64,000 nucleotides of DNA from SURF-21 sp964529285 (GCA_964529285.1 CAZGWK010000012.1:1-64000), one strand, 5' to 3'; numbered from the stretch's first letter, positions 52,314-61,080 are shown. Made by a program: numbers and translations. Notes: generated from the sequence alone by a model not told the origin.

Positions 52314-53099
52314 TTAACCTCCCATGCGCTTTGCCATGAGGGCGGCGCCCAGCGCTCCCACGATCTGCGAATCGACGCTGTATTTGATGAGCCTGACGTT
52401 GAGCATGCGCTCCAGCTCTGCGCGTACCGCCGCATTCTTGGCGACGCCTCCACTCATGGTGACTTCCTTCTCCAGCCCCACCCGGCGCACCAGTGAGGCG
52501 ACCCGCTCCGCCATGGCGCGGTTCACCCCCGCCGCGATGTCGGCCTTGCTGTGGCCTCGCTGCAGGTAATGCAGGACCTCCGTCTCGCAAAAGATGCTGC
52601 AGCGGCTGGACAGCTCCAGGACCCGTTCCGCGCTCTGCGAAACGATACCTATCTCGTCAAGGGACAGCCCCAACGTGCGTGCCTGCACCTCCAGGAAACG
52701 GCCGGTACCCGCAGCGCATTTGTCGTTCATCACGAAGTCGATGAGCTCCCCGCCCGGCCCGATACGGATGACCTTGGCGTCCTGGCCTCCTATATCTATG
52801 ACCGTGCGCGCCTCCGGGACCAGGAAAGAAGCCCCCAGCCCATGGCAGGATATCTCGCTCATGTTATCCTGGGACAGCCCCTCTCCCTGCACCTGCTCCC
52901 GCCCGTATCCCGTGCTCACGCAAAATTTGATCTCTCGCCAGGGTACCCCCTCGTCCTGGATGAGCATGTCCACCACGGCCTTGGCGGACTGTACCGGATG
53001 CGGCTTCACTCCCATGCTCTTGAAGGCATGGATCCCCTTGTTGTTGATGACCACGGCCTGCGCCGTCAACGAACCCACGTCTATTCCGGCGTAGTACAT
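52314..53099 (-). CDS. BcrD/BadG-type ATP-dependent activator (activase), copy 2
   Basis: This 261-residue relative of the neighbouring gene has YYAGIDVGSLTAQAVVINNK, RTVIDIGGQDAKVIRIGPGG, NDKCAAGTGRFLEVQARTLG and SSRCSIFCETEVLHYLQRGH, closer to the HgdC/BadG consensus than copy 1 (NDKCAAGTGRFL). Both cluster Cys are present. It is spaced four bases from copy 1 and transcribed before it. Confidence 0.9.
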   Translation of the reverse strand: MYYAGIDVGSLTAQAVVINNKGIHAFKSMGVKPHPVQSAKAVVDMLIQDEGVPWREIKFCVSTGYGREQVQGEGLSQDNMSEISCHGLGASFLVPEARTVIDIGGQDAKVIRIGPGGELIDFVMNDKCAAGTGRFLEVQARTLGLSLDEIGIVSQSAERVLELSSRCSIFCETEVLHYLQRGHSKADIAAGVNRAMAERVASLVRRVGLEKEVTMSGGVAKNAAVRAELERMLNVRLIKYSVDSQIVGALGAALMAKRMGG

Positions 53100-53123
53100 C
53101 TTCTACCTCCCTCTCCTGCCTTT

Positions 53124-53157
53124 TGTCTCATGTCCGGGGCTGACCCCAAGATCGGAC
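53124..53157 (-). repeat. degenerate REP, copy 11
   Basis: TGTCTCATGTCCGGGGCTGA then CCCCAAGATCGGACC: both ends changed. It sits after the stop of the 53165 gene, sense. Confidence 0.75.
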
Positions 53158-53164
53158 CCCCGGT

Positions 53165-54547
53165 TCAACGTTGTTTAACCACGTTCTTGACGAACTCCTC
53201 GATGGATTCCTGCAGCGCGCTCATGGGGGTCATGCGCCTTATCCAGGAGTCGCCCTGCAGTATCAATGTCGGTACCTTCACGCGCTTCATGAGCTCGCTG
53301 CGCATGATGGTCGCGCTGCTCCAGGTCTGCTTACACGAGTGGTGGCCGCAGTAGATGCAGCAGTCTGCGCCCAGCTCGCCCGCCGCCCAGGTGATGTCGT
53401 CCAGCCACTGCACGGACATGGAGGACGCCCCCATCTGGCGCGTCATGGGCATGTTGCGCGCTATCTCCGCCAGCCCCGTGAGCATGGTCTCCCGCGACGT
53501 GAGGTCGATCACCGCCGGGAAGATGAGGTCCAGCCCGTCGCCCAGGTGCGTGATGCCGTTCTCCTCCATCCAGTTGAAGAGGCCGCCCATGTCGAAATAG
53601 TAGCTGGTGTAGGTCCACAGGCTGCGCGCCACCTCCCGTTCGGCCGGATACTCCCCTTTCTCCAGCCTCTCCTTGGCGGTGTCCACCATCGCCTGCATGA
53701 TGTCGACAGCGTCCTCCGTGCCCCACATGGTGAACCTGGCCGCGTAGGTGAACAGGGAGTACAGGTTGGGCACGGGGCAGGGCTTGAACTTGTGCAGGTC
53801 CCAGAGCTCCCAGTAGAGCTCCGAGGCCTTGTTGGCGTTGCCGATGACGCTGCGCATCCTGTCCTCGTCCAGCTTCTGGTCCAGGAACTCCTCCATCTCC
53901 TCCACCATCTTGAAGAAATACCTGTAGTACTGCTTTACGCCCCGCTCGCTGTTGTCCACCGGCTTCTCCAGGAAGAGCAGCGGTATGTCCATGTACCGTG
54001 CCAGGAACTCATGCGTCTTGGAATTGATGTCGCAGGAGCCGAAGCAGTCCGAGAGGATGGCGTCCGGCACGAAATCCGCATCAGTGAGGGCGGAGCCGAT
54101 CTCGATCATGTTCGCGGAGCAGGCGGAGTCCGGCAGGCCCAGCCCCATGGCGAAGTCCCAATACCTCTCGCCCTGTCCCTCCAGCGCCATGACCCCCAGG
54201 CTGGAGAGCACCTCGCTGGTTACGGGCCAGGCATCCTCGAAGCAGTGGACTACCTCCGGCAGGAAGTTGAAGGGTATCAGGAATACCTTTCCCCGGCCGC
54301 GCTTGGTCTTGAACGCGTTGTCCAGCCACGTCTTCACCATGCCGAACAGCTTCAGGCTGAGCGGCCTGACGTGCGGGGCGAAAAAAGCCGTGAAAGTGTT
54401 GCGCATATCGGTGGGGAGGACGTGCAGCAGCCCCTCCAGCTCCTCGTCGCTGATGCGTTCGGGCAGCGTATCGACGATGGAGAATATCTCGTACACGCGG
54501 TTCATCAACCCCTCGTACGGCCTTATCTCCTTGCTTGCCACAGCCAA
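53165..54547 (-). CDS. 2-hydroxyacyl-CoA dehydratase / benzoyl-CoA reductase-type subunit (HgdB/BcrB-like), copy B
   Basis: This 460-residue paralogue of the 49931 product has KVFLIPFNFLPEVVHCFEDA, GLPDSACSANMIEIGSALTD, FGSCDINSKTHEFLARYMDI, CIYCGHHSCKQTWSSATIMR and LILQGDSWIRRMTPMSALQE. The Cys positions are conserved between the two, so both may bind clusters. Together with the 370-residue protein upstream the operon provides three large-subunit candidates for two activators. The two long paralogues may be alternative subunits with different substrates or may form one larger complex. Confidence 0.85.
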   Translation of the reverse strand: MAVASKEIRPYEGLMNRVYEIFSIVDTLPERISDEELEGLLHVLPTDMRNTFTAFFAPHVRPLSLKLFGMVKTWLDNAFKTKRGRGKVFLIPFNFLPEVVHCFEDAWPVTSEVLSSLGVMALEGQGERYWDFAMGLGLPDSACSANMIEIGSALTDADFVPDAILSDCFGSCDINSKTHEFLARYMDIPLLFLEKPVDNSERGVKQYYRYFFKMVEEMEEFLDQKLDEDRMRSVIGNANKASELYWELWDLHKFKPCPVPNLYSLFTYAARFTMWGTEDAVDIMQAMVDTAKERLEKGEYPAEREVARSLWTYTSYYFDMGGLFNWMEENGITHLGDGLDLIFPAVIDLTSRETMLTGLAEIARNMPMTRQMGASSMSVQWLDDITWAAGELGADCCIYCGHHSCKQTWSSATIMRSELMKRVKVPTLILQGDSWIRRMTPMSALQESIEEFVKNVVKQR

Positions 54548-54761
54548 ACCCCCTTTTCCCTAGCTGGTGTCGCCATCGTTCTTTGTTGCCTTGCCTGCTC
54601 CTGTTCCTGCTCTTGCTCTCCTCGGCCCACCGTTATGGTGGTGGTGCCGGTCCCCAGCCGGGTCTTACGACCAGAGCGCTCCCTTCTGTCCGCCGCTGGC
54701 TGGCTACGTTTCTCCGTTCTAACCCGATCCGTTCGAGATATCGTTTTTGTCCTGTGCCCGG

Positions 54762-54797
54762 TGTCCCATGTCCGGGGCTGACCCCATGATCGGGACA
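54762..54797 (-). repeat. 36-bp REP, copy 12
   Basis: Full copy, sense, 14 bases after the stop of the 54812 gene. No gene in the 214 bases further down. Confidence 0.9.
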
Positions 54798-54811
54798 GAT
54801 TTGTCCCACAT

Positions 54812-55924
54812 TTACTTTCCCAGCTTCTCGAGGAAGGCCTGGACGCGGGTCTTTATGCGCCCCGTGTCCGCCTTCGAACCGTAGTCCTTCTCCAGGACCA
54901 GCACGGGGATGCCCGCCGCCTCCAGGTCCGACCGCAGCGAAACCGACTCCACGCCGTGCAGGTCGCAGAACTTGTTGTAGGTGACGATCGCCCCGTCCAC
55001 CCCGGCGCGCCGCGCGGTCTCCAGGATATAGTCGCGCCGCCCGTCGTAATCGGTGAACATGCGCGGGCAGAAAAGATGCCTCAGGTAGCGCTCGGCGAGC
55101 AGGCGCATCGGCTCGCCGCTCTCCCCCTGCCGGTTCCAGAACGAACGCGAGCCGAAGCACAGGGCGTCGGCGGCGATAAATGCCCCCGTGGACTCGATGT
55201 CCTCGATGAGGTCCAGTTCGTCGGTGGCGCTGCCCATGATGATGAGCCGCGCCTTGTAGTCGCTGACGACGGCCCCTTCCTTCTCGGCCAGCACCTCGTC
55301 GAGCAGCTCGGAGAAATCCTCGCCCATCATGGACGAGCCGGTGCACAGCACCTGCATCACCTCGGCCCCGGTCACCGCCGGCGGCACTTTCTCGCGCAGG
55401 GCGTAGAGCTTCTTCAGCTTCGCGGAAACCTCGTCGTAGACGTCCACCGCGTGCATGACCTTCTCGTCCGTTATCTCCACGCCGAAGTACTCGCATATGG
55501 CCTGGCGCATCAGCGACAGCTCGTCGGTGAAGTACTGCAGCGAGTCCTCGCGCAGGAAGTGCGGCACCTTGAGGTAGTGGAAGAAATCGTATCTCTTCAC
55601 GTGCTGCCAGTTCTCGAACATGCCCCGCAGGTGGTCGCAGCCGTTGGTCTCCAGCAGGCCGTCGAGGAAGTCGTAGCTGCCCTCCAGCCCCAGCTGCAGG
55701 CAGGAGCGGCAGAAGCGGCAGTTGAAACGGGCCAGGTAGGCGTCGCCCAACTCGGTATCGGGATGGCCGAAGGCCTTGATGCGGTAGGGCAGGATACCGG
55801 CCGCCTCGATGAGCTCCACCGGCGTTGCCACGCAGGCGTAGCCGATCACCTTGCCGCCCTTCTCCTTCCAGTCGCGCACGTAATCCGTATACAGGTCCGT
55901 CGATTGGTATTGCATCTGTCTCAT
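54812..55924 (-). CDS. 2-hydroxyacyl-CoA dehydratase / benzoyl-CoA reductase-type subunit (HgdB/BcrC-like)
   Basis: This 370-residue protein is of classical HgdB/BcrC size. It starts YTDYVRDWKEKGGKVIGYAC with VATPVELIEAAGILPYRIKA, the COG1775 opening. Cluster Cys candidates are FNCRFCRSCLQLGLEG, the NGCDHLRGMFENW segment and the C-terminal DGAIVTYNKFCDLHGVESVS. RLIIMGSATDELDLIEDIES is the second Rossmann-like domain. It likely pairs with one long paralogue as the substrate-binding heterodimer. Start ATG with AAGGTGG seven bases upstream. Confidence 0.87.
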   Translation of the reverse strand: MRQMQYQSTDLYTDYVRDWKEKGGKVIGYACVATPVELIEAAGILPYRIKAFGHPDTELGDAYLARFNCRFCRSCLQLGLEGSYDFLDGLLETNGCDHLRGMFENWQHVKRYDFFHYLKVPHFLREDSLQYFTDELSLMRQAICEYFGVEITDEKVMHAVDVYDEVSAKLKKLYALREKVPPAVTGAEVMQVLCTGSSMMGEDFSELLDEVLAEKEGAVVSDYKARLIIMGSATDELDLIEDIESTGAFIAADALCFGSRSFWNRQGESGEPMRLLAERYLRHLFCPRMFTDYDGRRDYILETARRAGVDGAIVTYNKFCDLHGVESVSLRSDLEAAGIPVLVLEKDYGSKADTGRIKTRVQAFLEKLGK

Positions 55925-55936
55925 CTCAAACCCACC

Positions 55937-57568
55937 TTATTTCCTCAGTTTTCGCCAGGCTATGATGCCCCCGGCCAGTGCGCCCACCGCGGCGCCCGCC
56001 GCGGCCGCCACTTTCAACGCGGGCTTGACCGCGTTCCACACCACGTCGGTGTCCTTGAGCAGGGCCCTGGCTACGGGCAGCGCCAGCCCCCGCACCGACG
56101 CGTGCATCTCGGCGGTATCCAGCGTGTTCACCGTGCGCGCCACGCTGCTCGCGATGAGGTCCGGGTTTTCGCGCAGGAAAACGTTGAAGGCGGCCAGCCC
56201 CCGGTTGATCATCGCGCCCACCGCCTCGGGCTCCATGGCGGCTTTCAGCGCCGGGTCGGCCAGCGCGGCGTCCTTCACCTGGAAGAAAGCGTTCCTGGCC
56301 GCCCCGGCCAGCTCCTCCGTGTCGAGGCTGGCGAGAAGCTTTCCCGTGTGCCTGGCCATCTCTCCCGGCCGCACCTCGAACATGCGGTTGGCGTACACGG
56401 CGCCGTAGTTGATTATCTTGCCCAGCTCCCGCATGTCCACGGCTTCTTCGTAGCTGTCTATTATGGCGCCTATGGCCTCGTCCGGCAGCTCGGAGAACTT
56501 GCGGAAGGTCTCGGAGACGGCGCGCAGCGAGGCTCCCACCGCCAGGTACAGCCCCCGCACCAACTGCGCGGTGGCGTCCGGGGTGGCGTATACGTAGTCG
56601 GAGATCACCGAGCCGATGACCGCTCCGTCCTCCTTCAGCGCAAGCAGCATCTCCTTGAAGGCCTCGCCGTCCACGTTGTCCACCAGGTCGCGGCTTACGC
56701 GGCCCAGTACGTCCTTTAAGCGGGGCTCGTCCCTCCCCAGCACCAGGTTGCCGCGGTGCAGTGAGGTCGTGACGCCCGCCAGGGCGTTTACCAGCCCCCC
56801 GAGCTCCGCCATGTCGATATCCTCCAGGAGTTGGAAGACCGCGTTGGCCAGGATCTCGGAAGGCAGCCTCAGCGACTGCATGGACTTGGTGAGCACGCGC
56901 AGCATGAAGTTCGCCAGCGGGGGCACCACGCCCAGCAGGTTGGAGATGGCCACCGGGTTGAGGAGTTCAGCTTCGCCCTGCAGCTCCGCCCGGCGCTCCT
57001 CCAGGTGTTCGCTGAGTCCCACGCGTATCTTCCCGAAGTCCGCCGTGTTCCACACCTTGCGCCACGTGCGCTCTCCTGCCTCCATCATGCTCTCCACGAT
57101 GGATCCCAGCCCGGCGATGAGCCCGTCCAGGGCCTCGCGGTTCTCCAGCAGCAGCTCGTTGGTCAGCGTCGCGTAGGCGCCCGGCAGCGCCTTTAATTTC
57201 TCTATGTCCAAGTCCCGGCCCAGCTGCACCATGAAGTCGCGCAGGATGTCCAGGGTGAAGTTGTTCAGCTGCACGCCGAGCTCGCTAAGGGCCTCCACCA
57301 GCCAGTTGACCATTTTGGGGGAGGCGCCCAGCACGCTCATGGTGAAGGCGACGTCCTCCCACATCGCGGCCTTTACCAGTTCGCCCGCGTTGTCTGGATC
57401 GACGTCGCGCAGGTGGATGAGGAGCAGTTCCTTGAAACCGGGGGTGCGGATGAGCTCCCGCACCAGCCCCGGTAGGGCGCTGCTCGTTGCCCCGGGGCTC
57501 GCGTCTCCCCCGGTGCCGTACTGCTGCGCCATCTTCTCGACATCAAGTTGGTCTACCATATCCGCCAC
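55937..57568 (-). CDS. helical protein of unknown function with C-terminal membrane tail
   Basis: This 543-residue protein is almost entirely predicted helix with no recognised enzyme motif. The C-terminus AAAAGAAVGALAGGIIAWRK is a single membrane anchor. It is internally suggestive of helical repeats (recurring LVxxLxxxxxELxxxxxxxL). Residues about 35-130 are clearly related to the whole small protein encoded next (WEDVAFTMSVLGASPKMVNW versus WEDVEFFMGTVSAMPALVNF). It lies between the acyl-CoA dehydrogenase and the dehydratase genes in tight spacing, so it is probably a dedicated membrane-associated accessory or scaffold. Confidence 0.7.
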   Translation of the reverse strand: MADMVDQLDVEKMAQQYGTGGDASPGATSSALPGLVRELIRTPGFKELLLIHLRDVDPDNAGELVKAAMWEDVAFTMSVLGASPKMVNWLVEALSELGVQLNNFTLDILRDFMVQLGRDLDIEKLKALPGAYATLTNELLLENREALDGLIAGLGSIVESMMEAGERTWRKVWNTADFGKIRVGLSEHLEERRAELQGEAELLNPVAISNLLGVVPPLANFMLRVLTKSMQSLRLPSEILANAVFQLLEDIDMAELGGLVNALAGVTTSLHRGNLVLGRDEPRLKDVLGRVSRDLVDNVDGEAFKEMLLALKEDGAVIGSVISDYVYATPDATAQLVRGLYLAVGASLRAVSETFRKFSELPDEAIGAIIDSYEEAVDMRELGKIINYGAVYANRMFEVRPGEMARHTGKLLASLDTEELAGAARNAFFQVKDAALADPALKAAMEPEAVGAMINRGLAAFNVFLRENPDLIASSVARTVNTLDTAEMHASVRGLALPVARALLKDTDVVWNAVKPALKVAAAAGAAVGALAGGIIAWRKLRK

Positions 57569-57569
57569 C

Positions 57570-58010
57570 TCACTCCCCGTCCCCGGCGCTCGCGCTCCCC
57601 AGCTCTTCCACCACCGGCGAGGACGCCTCCTTCAGCTCCTCTACCACCGGGGCCAGCCTGTCCAGCACCACCTTGAACTCCGCCACCGCTCCCTGCATGG
57701 CCTCGAAGTCCACGCCCTGCACCATCTGCGACATGAAGGCCGCGAGCATGGGAGGAGGGAAGGTATTGAGCTGCACGGCCACCTCGTTTCCCAACGCCAC
57801 CAGGAAATTCACCAGCGCCGGCATGGCGGAGACGGTGCCCATGAAGAACTCCACGTCCTCCCAAAGCAGGGTTTTGGCCAGCCCCTTCGCGGTCTCCGGG
57901 TCGACGTTGGCCGTGAGCAGCTTCATGCTGGCCTTGAACTTCGGGCTCTTGACCAGCTCCCGCAGCAGCCGCTCCGAAACGCCGTGCTTCTCCAGGGTCA
58001 TCTCGGTCAT
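57570..58010 (-). CDS. small helical protein related to the N-terminus of its neighbour
   Basis: This protein of about 146 residues begins MTEMTLEKHGVSERLLRELV and contains ANVDPETAKGLAKTLLWEDV and EFFMGTVSAMPALVNFLVAL, aligning with residues about 35-130 of the 543-residue protein. The tail is an acidic helix. I prefer ATG 58010 (AGGTGG just upstream); GTG 58022 abutting the previous TAG is an alternative. It has no membrane segment, so it may be the soluble partner of the anchored neighbour. Confidence 0.65.
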   Translation of the reverse strand: MTEMTLEKHGVSERLLRELVKSPKFKASMKLLTANVDPETAKGLAKTLLWEDVEFFMGTVSAMPALVNFLVALGNEVAVQLNTFPPPMLAAFMSQMVQGVDFEAMQGAVAEFKVVLDRLAPVVEELKEASSPVVEELGSASAGDGE

Positions 58011-58022
58011 CTGCGTCACCAC

Positions 58023-59291
58023 CTATACCGTCTCGAGGTCCCAGAACCAGCGCGCCGCCTCGGCCTGGCCGAGCTGTTTTCCGCCCAGCCACAGCTGCAC
58101 TATCTTGAGGTCGCGCCAGTGTTTCTCCACGTCCCAGTCGCGGTCGGAGCCGTAGGCGCTCATGAGGTTCATGGCCTTGCCCACGGCCTCCATACCCACG
58201 TCGCAGGCCCAATACTTGTAGGCCCTCGCCTTGGCCACCTGCTCGTCGCTCCAGCGCGGGCCGTAGAGGTCGGGGCGGTCGGCCATGCGCGCGCTCTGGT
58301 AGCCGACGATGCGGATGACGTCGATGTCCCTGGCGATGTCCGCCAGCAGCGCGGCCACCGCGTCGTGCTCCTTGAGGGGTTGCCCCTTGTATTCCGTCTC
58401 GCTCACGAACTCGTATAACCGCTCGAAGACGTTCATCAGCACGCCTCCCACGAAGGCGATGCTGGCCATGTTGCCCATGGCCACGACCTCTTTGAAATAC
58501 ATGGCGTCGAGTCCCGGCCCGTGGGCGCGGTACGATCTGGGCACGCGCACGTTCTCGAACCAGATGTCGCCGTTCTTGTCCGCCGCCATTCCCGCCTTCT
58601 GGTAAGGCGGGCCCTGGGTCACGCCCTCGGTGCAGGCGGGCACGAAGATGAAGGCGAAGTCGTCGGAGTCGCGCGAGCCGGGATTGGTGGTGCATACCAC
58701 GCCGAAGAGGTTGCACACCCCGCCCGAGTTGGTGGGCCACAGCTTGTGGCCGTTGATCACCCATTCGTCGCCGTCCAGCACCGCCGTGGTCTGGATGGTC
58801 GAGCCGCCCAGTATCTCAATGTTCTCGATGTCCGACCCGCCCTGGGGCTCGGTCATGGCGTTGGCGGCGAAGACGGCCTTGTCCGTCTCGCAGAACATGG
58901 GGGCGAACTCCCTGCACAGCTCGTAGTTGACGTGGGGCTCTAAGGCGATCATCAACAGCGGCCAGTATACGACCCCGTAGGCCACTGCCATCCCCGAGTC
59001 CGCCCGCGCCACCTCCTCCATGATGCGGTACATGGACGTGCCGATATGGTTGGAGCGCCCGAACCCCCAGCCGCCCACGTCCTCGGGAAAGAGGACCCGC
59101 TGCAGGCCCATCTCGCCCATGAGCACGTCGAAGGCGGGCTCGATGAGCTTGTGTTCGGCGTAGTCCTCGTCGAACTTGCGCCGGTTGGGCATGACGTGCT
59201 TCTCGGCCCAGTCACGCACGATCTTTCCCAGGGGGTCGTCCATGGGGGAGATGTTCTCCAGAGGCCGGGTGAAATCGTCTATGGTTCTCAT
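58023..59291 (-). CDS. acyl-CoA dehydrogenase (catalytic-type member of a pair)
   Basis: This 422-residue ACAD-fold flavoprotein has LQRVLFPEDVGGWGFGRSNH, the FAD/substrate loop ANAMTEPQGGSDIENIEI, WVINGHKLWPTNSGGVCNLF, and C-terminal AYGSDRDWDVEKHWRDLKIV. The usual EGT catalytic-base motif at the end is replaced (LWLGGKQLG). A glutamate in FKEVVAMGNMAS may be the base, as in enzymes where it lies on the earlier helix. It is located next to a more divergent ACAD and upstream of the dehydratase genes. Likely reaction: alpha,beta-oxidation of an acyl- or alicyclic-CoA; substrate unknown. Confidence 0.85.
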   Translation of the reverse strand: MRTIDDFTRPLENISPMDDPLGKIVRDWAEKHVMPNRRKFDEDYAEHKLIEPAFDVLMGEMGLQRVLFPEDVGGWGFGRSNHIGTSMYRIMEEVARADSGMAVAYGVVYWPLLMIALEPHVNYELCREFAPMFCETDKAVFAANAMTEPQGGSDIENIEILGGSTIQTTAVLDGDEWVINGHKLWPTNSGGVCNLFGVVCTTNPGSRDSDDFAFIFVPACTEGVTQGPPYQKAGMAADKNGDIWFENVRVPRSYRAHGPGLDAMYFKEVVAMGNMASIAFVGGVLMNVFERLYEFVSETEYKGQPLKEHDAVAALLADIARDIDVIRIVGYQSARMADRPDLYGPRWSDEQVAKARAYKYWACDVGMEAVGKAMNLMSAYGSDRDWDVEKHWRDLKIVQLWLGGKQLGQAEAARWFWDLETV

Positions 59292-59311
59292 AGTCAGCTC
59301 CTCTCCCTCGC

Positions 59312-60526
59312 TTATCGGGCCTGGGACTGGTAGAAGTATTGCGCGTAGTCCATCTTGGCCAGCTCGTAGGGGCCCAGGCAGAGTTGCATGGTCTTGGTGT
59401 CGCGCCAGTAGCGCTCGAGGTTCCACTCCGTGGCGTAGCCGGCGGAGGCCATCATCTCCATGGCATTGTTGATAGCCTTCTCTGCGGACTGCGCCACCTG
59501 GTGAGCGACCACACAGGCGGTCACGTAGTTGCGCTCCTCTCCCGCCTCGCCGTACACATCTGGCGCAGCGAGCACGCGCGCGAGGTTGTAAGTCAGCATG
59601 CGGTCTATGGTTATCTCCTTGGCCACCTCGGCCATGACCGCGGCGGTGAGGGGATTGTTCTTGAAGACCTGTTCCTTGCCCTTGATGACGCGGTTGTCGC
59701 CCCATTCCTTGAGGATCTCGTAGGACGCGAACAGCGCGCCCACGTTCGATGCGGATATGCCCAGGTAGAGCCAGGCGAGGGCGGCCCGGCAGGCCTGCAG
59801 GCCCCTGGCCACGCACATCCCCTCGGGCGCCTTGGCCTTGCTGAAGGTGACGTCGGCATTGCGGTTGGCCGCCAGGCCGGTCTTGAGGAATGGCTTGCCC
59901 TTCTTCAGGCCCTTTACGTCGCCGGCGAGGGCGATGAGCCCTACGTCTTCGCCTTCGTCGGAGCCGTCGAGGGCGCAGTACACGCCGTACACGGCCGCGT
60001 TCGCCCCGCATATTACCGGCCTCGCGTTCTTAGCCTCCACCGCCCACGCCCCCTTGGACAGCTTGGCGCCGGCCTGGGGCTCGCCGCGGAAGAGGGGGAG
60101 CACCAGCGAGGCCAGGGCGAGTTCGTCGGAGGACCCGAAGAGGCCTGCGAAGGCCTCGCATGCCTCGGCGTTCTCCCTGCCCTCCATGGCCATGCAGCTC
60201 TGCAGCGCCCATAGCCCGGAGAGCAGCAGCGCGATGGAGGTGTCCCCGCGCGCAACCTGCTCCAGCGCCGCGGCCATGGTGAGGGCGGCCTCGGGGCCGT
60301 TGTGCCCGTCGCCGCCGTACGCCTCCGGCCACAGCAGCCGCTGCAGTCCGATATCCAGAAAGAGCTTGCGCATGGCGGGCTCGAGCAGCGCCGTATAGTC
60401 CTCCTTGAGCTCCAGCCGCTTGTCCATCAGCTCGCTCTCCGCCCACTTCTTGAGATTTGCGGCCAGCGATGTGTCCATATCGCTCAACCATTCGTGCGCG
60501 AACGGGAACAGGTCGTGCTCACTCAT
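59312..60526 (-). CDS. acyl-CoA dehydrogenase-like protein lacking key motifs (probable partner subunit)
   Basis: This 404-residue protein has the ACAD N-terminal helical domain (LQRLLWPEAYGGDGHNGPEA, LEQVARGDTSIALLLSGLWA) and C-terminal domain (GYATEWNLERYWRDTKTMQL). But the TEPxxGSD FAD loop is missing (VLPLFRGEPQAGAKLSKGAW instead) and the EGT base position reads LGP. This is the pattern of the non-catalytic or half-site chain in heteromeric ACADs such as mycobacterial FadE pairs. It is the first gene of the operon; GAGGGAGG lies before the ATG. Confidence 0.8.
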   Translation of the reverse strand: MSEHDLFPFAHEWLSDMDTSLAANLKKWAESELMDKRLELKEDYTALLEPAMRKLFLDIGLQRLLWPEAYGGDGHNGPEAALTMAAALEQVARGDTSIALLLSGLWALQSCMAMEGRENAEACEAFAGLFGSSDELALASLVLPLFRGEPQAGAKLSKGAWAVEAKNARPVICGANAAVYGVYCALDGSDEGEDVGLIALAGDVKGLKKGKPFLKTGLAANRNADVTFSKAKAPEGMCVARGLQACRAALAWLYLGISASNVGALFASYEILKEWGDNRVIKGKEQVFKNNPLTAAVMAEVAKEITIDRMLTYNLARVLAAPDVYGEAGEERNYVTACVVAHQVAQSAEKAINNAMEMMASAGYATEWNLERYWRDTKTMQLCLGPYELAKMDYAQYFYQSQAR

Positions 60527-60940
60527 AAAATACCTCCCTCTAGCTTTCGCCCGGCAATAAGAATCATGCTTGCGATGTCATTGCGAGGCGGTGTGGGCGC
60601 TGCCGAAACGATCCTGACCGCCCCGCTCAGCGCTTTTCGAAGACCACCCATCAGATCGGACCAACATCTCAAGCACCAAAAAACGCCGCATGCGCAGCAC
60701 AACGGCGGTTGACACGGAAAGATGCAAGCCCCCTCCAACTGCTTCCTTCTTTCTCTCCCTGCGATATAACGGCTGTATAACGGCTGTATAGTCTGTCTCT
60801 AGAGAAGTGCTGCGAAGAATTGCCGGGAAGAAGTGCTACAGATTTATACAAAGATGCCGAAACAGTATGGTTATACTATGATTACTTCGCTCCGCTGGCA
60901 ATAGGTGAAACCCCCCTTTTACCACGAGGGTAATCCCCAC
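60527..60940 (-). promoter_or_regulatory. operon leader region with an 11-bp direct repeat
   Basis: No gene is visible. ATAACGGCTGT is repeated twice in tandem at 60766-60787 and flanked by further ATA, which could be an operator or part of overlapping -10 boxes (minus strand TATACAG and TATATC). GTCATTGCGAGGC near 60578 resembles a common dispersed repeat end. No firm promoter assignment. Confidence 0.35.
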
Positions 60941-60942
60941 CT

Positions 60943-60989
60943 GGGGTCAGCCCTCCATTTTCAACATCCGGGGTCAGGCCTCAACACGG
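60943..60989 (+). repeat. class-B half-element
   Basis: GGGGTCAGCCCTCCATTTTC, then CCGGGGTCAGGCCTCAACAC. It abuts the next REP directly. Confidence 0.8.
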
Positions 60990-61025
60990 TGTCCCGATTA
61001 TGGGGTCAGCCCCGGACATGGGACA
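60990..61025 (+). repeat. 36-bp REP, copy 13
   Basis: Full copy between a class-B and a class-C sequence, so all three repeat classes lie within 120 bases here. Confidence 0.9.
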
Positions 61026-61036
61026 TACCCAAAAAA

Positions 61037-61060
61037 GGTCAACTTTTGAGACCTGACCCC
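61037..61060 (-). repeat. class-C half-element
   Basis: TCAACTTTTGAGACCTGACC-CC, one mismatch from the 24836 ends, 20 bases beyond the stop of the final gene and sense to it. Confidence 0.75.
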
Positions 61061-61080
61061 AAAATGTTGAATTTTTCACG

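Noticed and set aside
53165..54547. The two long HgdB-like genes as an assembly duplication
   Set aside because: They are diverged along the whole length and are separated by distinct genes, so they are true paralogues.
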